Positions 1 through 6,879 of a stretch of DNA of 10,025 nt are shown here, piece after piece. This DNA is from Stramenopiles sp. TOSAG23-6 (taxonomy: Eukaryota; Sar). The stretch is from NCBI GenBank assembly GCA_900128565.1, contig LT636336.1, forward strand, positions 1 through 10,025. The letters are read 5' to 3'. Both the position numbers and the translations under genes were made by a program. The notes beneath the pieces are model-generated. The model made no database searches. It was not told the DNA's origin and saw nothing but the letters and a program-made list of their open reading frames with translations. Every line of letters begins with the position of its first letter. Position 1 is the first letter of the stretch.

Positions 1-6
1 CCTGCC

Positions 7-1017
7 ATGAGAAAAATGAAACTTTTAATTTACTTGACTCTAGTCAATATCATTACAGTACAAGTAGCTGTCTCATCAACCTCTTTTGCTTCGTCATGCT
101 GTCGTTCAATAAGCAAAATATTTTCCAGGTCTCCAAAGGGAAGTGTTGCGCCCGCGCCAGAAGGTCCGTGTACTCCTTGTGGCACAATGTCAGGCTATGT
201 TGATTCAAGCATCGTCAGAAATGCCGACAAGGAAAGTATGCATCAATTCTTCAGTGATATATCACCCGATGTTGCCAGGGTTGTCAAGGTTGTCAACGTC
301 GAACAAACACAAAAGGTACAACAGGTGGATTTAGAAGGTTCTGGGTTGTCCAGAAACGCGATTCACGGGCTTGAATATCCACCCTCAAACTCAAGTATTA
401 TTACTGCGTCTTCTCCTGAATGTGAACCAATCAAATCCATAATTATTTACCGTCATGATAGTCGTGATAAGTTCACAAAAATTTTCATGAAAGTTGCTAC
501 ACGTGCTGTAAGTGATGCAAGTCCGATTGATATTCATTTGGCTTTCGATAAAGCGAAGACTTTGGAAGAGAGGATGAAAGATTTCAACGATTTGTTTGAT
601 GAACCTGATGATATAAACAATGGAGCCTCAGCCAAGTTGGATAAAATGCTACATTTTTCAAGTTCAACCGTATTAGTTCTGGAAAGCAATTTTGGTTATC
701 CTTCTGATAAGAGGTTGAATATGCGCATACAAAAGTACATTGAGAGCAGACGCAAACGTGATTTACCCGAGGATAATCTCTACCTTATTTCAAGTACACC
801 TGATTCATTTTATTTTCGAGATAAACATGGCTCAAAACTTGAGCATTATCCGAAGTTTATTTTAGATGGCACCAAATCATGGAACGCGAAATTTGCAACT
901 GAAATAAGTAACCTTAACAAGTCAAGAAAGAAATTGTGTTCATTCAAAATAAAAACTTCGCCAACGCCACCACAATTAACTCATCTCAATATTCCATACG
1001 AAACAAAACAAAATTAA
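7..1017 (+). CDS. secreted protein of unknown function, 336 aa
   Basis: An intact reading frame runs from ATG at 7 to TAA at 1015-1017. A second in-frame ATG at 16 is equally usable. Residues 1-4 are basic (MRKM) and are followed by a hydrophobic stretch to about residue 23 and small residues (SSTSFASS), a good signal peptide. Just after it come a Cys pair (SSCCRS) and a CTPC motif near residues 55-58, which could form disulphides. Residues about 55-130 are low-complexity and polar. Residues 140-310 look folded: a beta-like SIIIYRH stretch, an amphipathic helix around KIFMKVATRAV, and a second hydrophobic strand (STVLVLESN). The tail is basic and proline-rich. No family is recognised. There is no intron in the frame, but an upstream exon cannot be excluded because the window starts six bases before the ATG. 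It is probably secreted or lumenal. Confidence 0.8.
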   Translation: MRKMKLLIYLTLVNIITVQVAVSSTSFASSCCRSISKIFSRSPKGSVAPAPEGPCTPCGTMSGYVDSSIVRNADKESMHQFFSDISPDVARVVKVVNVEQTQKVQQVDLEGSGLSRNAIHGLEYPPSNSSIITASSPECEPIKSIIIYRHDSRDKFTKIFMKVATRAVSDASPIDIHLAFDKAKTLEERMKDFNDLFDEPDDINNGASAKLDKMLHFSSSTVLVLESNFGYPSDKRLNMRIQKYIESRRKRDLPEDNLYLISSTPDSFYFRDKHGSKLEHYPKFILDGTKSWNAKFATEISNLNKSRKKLCSFKIKTSPTPPQLTHLNIPYETKQN

Positions 1018-1290
1018 CAAAAAACATTTGTATCTCATAGGAATTGAATACAAATTATTTTGCACAAAAAATTGTACATAAAACAAAAACATTCTCAAAA
1101 TTTTTCTTTCTTTTTCTATACCATTTTAAACTTCAAAACAAACAATATTCTCTATTTATTTGAAACAACTCCGGCTTCAGACTCGAAATAAATAAAAGAA
1201 AAACGAAAAAGAGGGGGTGTTCCACAAGCAGTATCTAATAACATTATCATAACTTTATTACGTTAAAATCCGGGTAAAATACTTGAGATG
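1018..1290. other. intergenic, AT-rich 3' flank of the first gene
   Basis: AT-rich non-coding DNA follows the TAA of the first gene. It holds several A-rich runs and an AAATAAATAAAAG stretch near 1186-1198 that would serve as a polyadenylation signal for the plus-strand gene. A weak match to the intron-element core (GCACAAAAAATTGTACAT, about 1061-1078) is present but too diverged to call. I see no gene here. Confidence 0.5.
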
Positions 1291-1460
1291 GAGAAACCCT
1301 AACCCTATTTATCGATCGCGTCAGCGCGCGTCTGGCCGGCCATCAATATCATCGTGCTTGCATAAGGCTAGCATTTATACGTAGTAAAGTTACTAAAGTA
1401 GGCACCACAAGTTCTTTGTTGTTAGCATTTCCTCAATATTGCACTACATTATTATCTAGC
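1291..1460 (+). promoter_or_regulatory. probable promoter / 5' UTR of the glomulin-like gene
   Basis: In an otherwise AT-rich gap there is AAACCCTAACCCT (1294-1306), matching the telo-box motif known from promoters of growth and translation genes in plants and some other eukaryotes. A GC-rich patch follows at about 1311-1341, containing CGATCG (1313-1318), CAGCGCGC (1322-1329) and the 8-bp palindrome GGCCGGCC. CGATCG and CAGCGCGC also occur together in the divergent promoter at 6767-6798. The first in-frame ATG downstream is at 1461. The promoter role is inferred from position and composition only. Confidence 0.45.
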
Positions 1461-3933
1461 ATGGGAGAACCATCTATGTCAACGAAAGATTTACTGAATT
1501 GCATTGAAGTTGCACGCAAAACGGGAAATTTTACTGACGAGTCGAGTTTTAGTTTGTCATGCAAAAATAGGTTAGCTCTTGTTTACAGCGTTTTATCTCT
1601 ACCTGATATCCCTGGAATTGATATTTCTTCAAATAAAAATACGAATCCTAATTCGTGGGATAATGAGATAACTAATAATCCTGAGCAGGCGTTGGAAAAT
1701 GTTGCTATATTGTTAGTTTCGCTAGAAAAGTTGATTGCTGACAACACATCCATACTTGATGAATTTGCGTTAGATGTTTTGCAATATGTGTTTCAGTATA
1801 TGACTGATGATGATAAAGTATTTGGCCATTTTTCTACACAGCTAAATAAATCTGTACAACAAGCCGCTTCCAATTTTATAGAGACTGTGTGTAGAACGCG
1901 AAATCCTCGCGAAGTTTGGATGCCTATAAAAGTGATTGCAACTTCAAGAATGGTGAACCTTGGTCGTGATTTTCAGCTACTCCGTTCTATCCCTATACTT
2001 TTAGATAGAATTGTTTCAGAACGAAAGGGAAGATCACGTCGTCTACTGTTCTCAGACATTACCAATATATCATGTAAAATAGTAGAAAAGATGATGTTAT
2101 CTCATAGAGACGACTTTCTAATTCATGAGAGTTTACTTACAAAGCATTTTTTGAATGAGGTTGTTGGTAAGCTTCCTCTTGCAAAGTATCTTAAGAGTGG
2201 AGAGCATCATCAGAGTGGAGATCATTATCACACTATTTTCGAATTATGTATTCGTGGAATGTCAACAATTATCGAACCATTTACAGCATATTTATATCGT
2301 ACGAGAATTGCACTTCAATGCGTAGGTGTTTACCGAAAAGACACAACTATAGAAAAAGAATATGAGTTTGCATTAGATTGTTCAGCTCATCGTCTTTTTA
2401 TATTACGTCATGTGAATTCGATAGCAGTTTTGTCCAAGGAAAAGAGTTCACCTGATCTTCCAATACAAAATTTTGTACAACAACTACTACGAGTAGATGG
2501 TTCAGCACTTTATATTTTAGAGTTTATTAGAAAACAGAATATGTGTAATACTACAGTATCTAGTGAAGTATGTTTTTATCATTTATGTTTTTTTCAAATG
2601 TTCAATTTTGATTTTTTTTTTTCTTTGAAAATTCTGTACTTAACGATTTTCAATTTTGACATATTTTAAATAGTACTGGCCTTAAATGGCGCAGCTCTAT
2701 TATCTTGGTGGTTATTAGGACGAAATCCTAGAATTCTTAATCAAAATCAATCATTACTATCATATATACCATCAGTATTATCGCCAAGTATGTACGTTTT
2801 CATCATTCATTTTATTTTTTTTTTGGTACGAAATTTTGTACCTAACAAAAAACTATCAATTTTTTTTTAATATTTTCCGAAAATATATGTTTGTCCGTAT
2901 TGGCATTGAGAATTGTTCACGATTATTAGATACTAGTCAAAGTAAAGTTAACATTGAAAGAGGCCTGGAATTAATGTCAAGGATATTTGAAGCATATTTA
3001 CCACCTCCGATATATATAAAATGTAAACAGGAAAGCTCTCATAATAATGATAATATCGTTTGTGACGCTTATCAACTTTTAATATGTACATTTTCAATTT
3101 CAAAATTTTAATTTTTTTTTCCAACGAAATTTTGTACCTAACGTTTTTTATGTACCAAAAAAAAAATATTTTTTCACAATATATATACCTGTTTCAAAAT
3201 GTTATTAAATATTAGTACAATGAACGAAAAGGAGAAAAATCGTGAAAAATCTTTACATTTAATTCCTTTATTATTATCTATTTTACCACCGTGTTTACGA
3301 TTTAATACTATATTTAGATTGCTAAAGGGAAATTATGCTGCTTTTGATAATTATTCATTTGGTAGAAAACTTGGTACAAAACAAAAAGATTCAGATAATT
3401 ATTGTCTTTCATCAGCAAATACTGCGATAGTTTTCGATATAATTCGTGCACAGGTTGTTGAATCTATTTCTTATATACGAAAATCTGTACCAAAACCAAA
3501 GCAAAATGAAGTATACAACAATTTCTATACTTCTCCTTTTGTAACAGGTAAAGTCTTTTGTTTTGTGAAATGGTTGTTAGAAAAGTTATCTCAGAGAGAA
3601 CTTGTAGAATGGTCTATGGCTTATGCAAGCTGTTTGAATTTACTACGTTTTCTAATTCTTGTAGTTCCAGATGCTCTGAAAAAAATAAATAGTAAGCCTA
3701 ATCGTATGGCGTCTCATAATAATATCGATGATAGTCCAAAGAATAATGTGGTAAATATTTGTGATTTAATTAATCTTATGAGTAATGCTGTTGATGATAA
3801 GACAAATGAACTTTGTAAATTAAGTAATAATATTGATTCTACAGAATATGCGACAACAAGATTGAAAGAATCAAAAAGTCGTATTTTTATTGTGCAGGAA
3901 GTGTTGAGTAGAGTTAGAGAACTTTTAGTATAA
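1461..3933 (+). CDS. glomulin/ALF4-like helical-repeat protein (four exons)
   Basis: Proposed join: 1461-2567, 2673-2791, 2889-3085, 3185-3933, giving 723 residues in one open frame. The start is the first ATG of the frame; upstream codons open only from a TTG. The protein is almost wholly helical and leucine-rich without signal peptide or membrane segment, as expected of a HEAT-like solenoid. I identify it as glomulin-like from its C-terminal half: SLHLIPLLLSILPP followed by RF (about 497-515), CLNLLRFL (624-631) and a final VQEVLSRVRELLV. These match, in order and spacing, patterns I recall at the end of animal glomulin. Glomulin binds the RING protein RBX1 and blocks cullin-RING ubiquitin ligases; plant ALF4 does the same. 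The human protein is shorter (about 594 residues). The three introns are related repeat elements with unusual ends, so the exact junction residues are uncertain. A further element sits on the stop codon. Confidence 0.62.
2568..2672 (+). repeat. intron 1 of glomulin-like gene, diverged introner element
   Basis: The 105-bp AT-rich intron starts GTATGT and carries TGTACTTAAC, a diverged form of the family's TGTACCTAAC. Exon 1 ends SSE and the next frame reads VLALNGAAL. The four bases AGTA occur at both edges (2567-2570 and 2672-2675). Using GTATGT with the terminal AG gives an immediate TAA. Frame is kept if the intron ends ...AAATA, or if splicing uses GTGAAG at 2563 with the AG at 2672-2673. 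It lacks the CACAAT end of the other copies. Confidence 0.6.
2792..2888 (+). repeat. intron 2 of glomulin-like gene, introner element
   Basis: This 97-bp copy carries the core GGTACGAAATTTTGTACC (2825-2842) followed by TAAC. TATGT stands at both edges (2789-2793 and 2886-2890). Cutting GTACGT...ATAT|G gives an open junction reading SPS-MFVRIG. There is no AG between the donor and 2909. The only in-frame GT-AG solution I found uses a GTATTA at 2775 with the AG at 2909-2910 and deletes about 13 codons of good coding sequence. Confidence 0.65.
3086..3184 (+). repeat. intron 3 of glomulin-like gene, introner element
   Basis: This 99-bp copy starts GTACAT, has ACGAAATTTTGTACCTAAC (left palindrome arm lost) and ends TATTTTTTCACAATATAT. 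ATAT occurs immediately before the donor and at the intron end. Joining TTAATAT to ATACCTG keeps the frame (LIYTCFKMLL). The first downstream AG (3214-3215) gives TTA CAA TGA, a stop. This is the clearest case for a 3' end that is not AG. Confidence 0.7.
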
Positions 3934-4024
3934 AATAATATATTTTTTAAGAATTTTCCAATTTGGATTTGTTTTTCGTACAAAATTTTGTACTAACAAA
4001 AAAGAAAAAAAACAAATTTTGATA
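3928..4024 (+). repeat. introner-like element on the stop codon, with 13-bp direct repeats
   Basis: TAGTATAAAATAA occurs at 3926-3938 and again at 4023-4035, exactly 97 bp apart, which is the family's intron length. Between them lies a family core containing the perfect 16-bp palindrome GTACAAAATTTTGTAC (3978-3993) followed by TACTAAC and an A-rich stretch. The first repeat spans the TTA-GTA-TAA end of the glomulin-like gene, so the same protein end results whether or not the element is spliced. Confidence 0.7.
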
Positions 4025-4076
4025 GTATAAAATAAGAAATATATACATTTATTCATATTTACATGATTTTAGAAAT

Positions 4077-6628
4077 CTAGGGCAAAGTCTCGATAAAAAG
4101 TTTCATCGTTTCACTTTTCAATATTTCAAGTATTGATAATGGGGAATACATAGTAAAAATATTTCGGAGAACATTACCTGAATTTTCTACACCTCCGCGT
4201 CTCAAAGCTTTTATGAAAGACATTTTCCGCCGGAAACGCATTTTTTTCAATTCATGTATTGTGAAAAGATATTTGTTTTACGAAAAAAAACAAATTAGGT
4301 ACAAAATTTTCTATGAAAAAAAAAATGAAATTCATGATGAAGACTTACATTCACAAAATTATCAACACTTTCTTCTGGTATTGAATCAATCATAGTGAAT
4401 TCTGAAGCTTCTTTATTATTGGACATGGCGACTAAAGCAACAACTTTATCATTGCGTAAATCTTCTGATGCGTATTTAAGAGTCATTCCATTTATATATA
4501 CTGCCTGTAAGAAAAAATCACGATTCTTTTTTAATTGTTCCGAAATGTTCTCAAATAATCCATACCCGAATAATTCATTTCCTAGAGATGGTGGTTTATT
4601 TAATGAGAGTGCATAAATTGTGAAAAAATACTTTTTTTGTTAAAATAAAATTCGTTAGGTATGGAATTGGGTACAAAAAATAAATAAATTTAAAATTCAA
4701 GAATTCAAGAAAACAAAACGCACATCAAGTAAAAATTGACCGTTTGACTTTAAATTCACTGGAATATTTTCGACAATATATTGTTCTTCACCCCACGCAT
4801 TGTTTAAAGCACAAAGTGTTATTTCACTCTGTTCTCTCAATGATTTCGAAGCGTCATTGTATATTGTGTTGTCAGGATGATATAACGCTGCCAAAAATAA
4901 ATCTCTCTCACCCTGTAATCTCTTTGAAGCTACTTTGAAGAATAGATCACCATCATCACCTTGAATCCTAGCCATCATTATATGGTAGTCATCTACATAT
5001 GGCAGACGTTTTACTGTATCCATGCAAAAAGAATCTGGATTCTCTTCCCAAAATTCGATTTCGAAATTTCCAAGTATGGCAGCATCAAAAACAAAACCAT
5101 AATTTTGTTTTAAAGAATCTGAAGCAAAAGCAATATTAAGAGCATTTACTTGTACAGCTAACAAAACAATCTCGGGATCATTAATAAACTTTGGTTCGTC
5201 GAAAAACATAATATCTCCATTTTGAATAGCCACTAAGTAATCATCTCGCATATTTTGCATTTCACTTGAGTACCTTATTTTCGGAAATTGAGGATAGTCA
5301 TTCACCCAATGTTGTTTTCTCTTTGCTACAATATCATTAGCAATTGCCCTGGATTTAATTTTTGCAATATCAACTTTATCAACTCCAGAAATGACACGAG
5401 GAATATCAAGAAGCCTTGGTGATGCCCATTCTAAAGCAGCGATATTTCCCCTTTTAGCAGCCATAACAATATTGAATGTATTTCGTAACCTTAGTGAAGC
5501 ATATTGAAGTGCATTACCATTACTTTTATCAACCGCAGTCATAACAATAAAAGATGTATCTCGTAAATTCACTGAAGCATATTCGAGTGCATTACCATTA
5601 CTTTCCACCGCAGCCTTAACAATATCATTGCTATCTTGTAAACCAAATGAAGCATATTCGAGTGCAACACCCACACTTTTCACCGCAGCCATAACAATAT
5701 CGTCATTATTTTTCAATAAATCTGAAGCATATTGGAGTACAAAGCCATACTTTTGTACAATATTTAATACAAAATTGTAGTTTCCAAAGTTTGTTACTGA
5801 GGTGTGTTGTAGAATGTCCACCAAAGTTTGTCTTTTATTGCTGCCGTCTACAGCTAACTGTGTAACCCAGAGCTCATGTCGAAGCCTTGATGATAAGAAT
5901 TGAAAAGATGCTGGATTCAATAACACAGCTGTAACAGCTATAATTTCATTATCACGCTCTTCTACTGATAAATTTTGAAAATATTCTTTCAAACAGAGAT
6001 AGGATTGCTCAGACACCATTAGAGGAGTTTGTACAGAGAGTAAGGTAGTTATGTGATGATATATTGTATCAATCAACTCAAAATCATAAGTATATTCGGG
6101 TATTATTTCTCCTGAAATTGTATGCCATTCATTTCTTAACTGTTGTATAACAGGATTAAATATATTTGAAGTTTTTAAAATCTCATGCAATTTAAGTTGA
6201 AAAATTCTTTGAGCAAATGAATGAATGAAAGGGATTTGGCGAAGTCTCTCCGAAACGTGCTGTATCATCATCGGGTTTTTATGAAGTACTCTTATTGCAA
6301 CTGCCATGTCGTCTTGAAAGAACGGTGATACTGTAGCGAATTTACTCGGGGTTTCCATGATTACACGTACCACTTTATCCCGGGAGACCAACACATTAGA
6401 GATGTCTGTGCTGGGAGCGGCGGTGGCTGCTACTCCAGCAACGGACGCATTTATCGGACTTGCATGCGCCACCGAGGACTGTAGAGTTGTTGTTGCGTCG
6501 TTTTGCGAGGCGTTGTCTGTTCTTTGTCTTTTTGAGTCGCGCATAACGTCGTCGGACCCCCGTCGTTCCATTCCACTTGCAATGGTTAAAAGAAACGTAA
6601 TGTATAGAAACAATGTATAATATTTCAT
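4077..6628 (-). CDS. secreted DUF4116-repeat protein with KRQRT motif (three exons)
   Basis: Proposed join on the minus strand: 6628-4724, 4612-4349, 4253-4077, giving 781 residues. The frame is open to 6874, but the ATG at 6626-6628 is chosen because it begins a clear signal peptide (MKYYTLFLYITFLLTIASG). Next come an acidic/basic segment with KRQRT at residues 33-37, an Ala/Thr/Ser-rich linker to about 75, then helical repeats. Residues about 290-405 hold tandem units of the pattern ALEYAS-LQDSNDIVKAAV, typical of DUF4116, a short helical repeat of unknown function found in protists and some giant viruses. More divergent units follow, and exon 2 continues the pattern (LKYASEDLRNDKVVALVAMS), which supports the splice. 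The last exon encodes a basic, non-repeat tail and depends on an unusual splice, so it is less certain. The gene is convergent with the glomulin-like gene and divergent from the polyglutamine gene. Confidence 0.82.
4254..4348 (-). repeat. intron 2 of DUF4116 gene, introner element
   Basis: This 95-bp copy reads, on the minus strand, GTAAGT ... GAAAATTTTGTACCTAAT ... ATCTTTTCACAATACAT. Cutting before GAATTG keeps the frame (DNFVN-ELKKMRF) and ATG is present at both edges. From the strong GTAAGT donor the first plausible AG (4208-4209) gives a TGA. A GT-AG solution in frame exists only from the weaker GTGTTG at 4368. Confidence 0.62.
4613..4723 (-). repeat. intron 1 of DUF4116 gene, introner element
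   Basis: This 111-bp copy starts GTGCGT on the minus strand, has CATACCTAAC in place of the usual core and ends GTATTTTTTCACAATTTAT. Joining FLLD to ALSLNKPP continues a DUF4116-like pattern, and ATG is found at both edges. A canonical alternative exists: the AG at 4632-4631 is in frame and would add six codons (YFFTIY) taken from the repeat end itself. Confidence 0.65.
5496..5760 (-). repeat. DNA-level tandem repeats coding for DUF4116 units
   Basis: GAAGCATATT (plus strand) recurs at 5496, 5574, 5649 and 5724, spacing 78, 75 and 75 bp. The neighbouring block GTGCATTACCATTACTTT is nearly identical in two units. Each unit encodes about 25 residues of the type NALEYASVNLRD. The residual nucleotide identity indicates fairly recent unit duplication within the gene. 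Confidence 0.8.
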
Positions 6629-6879
6629 GCTGTACCTGCTTTTGATGATTCCTTTCAGCTGAAGTGGTGTGGCTGGGGTAGAAGTATCTGTACAACAATT
6701 ATTTCCGAATTTCCTTAGTAAGTATGCGTATGTACGTCGGTAGTATGCGCCAGTTAGCAATAGAGCCAGCGCGCAAAACCGGTAACGATCCCCGATCGAA
6801 ATCTTGACAGAAGTGGCCACATCAAGTTTCAGTGCGCATCTAAAGACTTTCGTATAATTCAGTAACTCAATCAAGTACT
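6629..6879. promoter_or_regulatory. divergent promoter region between two secreted-protein genes
   Basis: The 251 bp between the ATGs of the DUF4116 gene (-) and the polyglutamine gene (+) must hold both 5' UTRs and promoters unless other exons exist. It is less AT-rich than the introns. Direct repeats AGTATGCG lie at 6721-6728 and 6742-6749. CAGCGCGC (6767-6774) and CGATCG (6793-6798) match motifs upstream of the glomulin-like gene. I see no clear TATA box. The role is inferred from position. Confidence 0.55.

Noticed and set aside
1058-1090. Possible ninth intron element (GCACAAAAAATTGTACAT) downstream of the first gene
   Set aside because: Only part of the core is similar; there is no CACAAT end, no TAAC and no edge repeat, so in AT-rich DNA it may be chance.
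1294-1306. AAACCCTAACCCT as a chromosome end
   Set aside because: There are only two units, with genes on both sides; an internal telo-box-like or chance motif is more likely.
1416-1460. TTG-initiated extension of the glomulin-like frame
   Set aside because: The gene is eukaryotic and an ATG is available at 1461; the extra 15 codons have no supporting feature.
4213-4616. Plus-strand open frames at 4213-4395 and 4395-4616
   Set aside because: They overlap the spliced minus-strand DUF4116 exons, whose translation continues a recognisable repeat pattern; the plus-strand frames show no such signal.
4744-4938. Plus-strand open frame opposite the DUF4116 gene
   Set aside because: It is short, has no domain or promoter support, and lies antisense to a well-supported coding exon.
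6629-6874. N-terminal extension of the DUF4116 frame to 6874
   Set aside because: The ATG at 6628 begins a textbook signal peptide; the extension would bury it and would consume nearly the whole divergent promoter.
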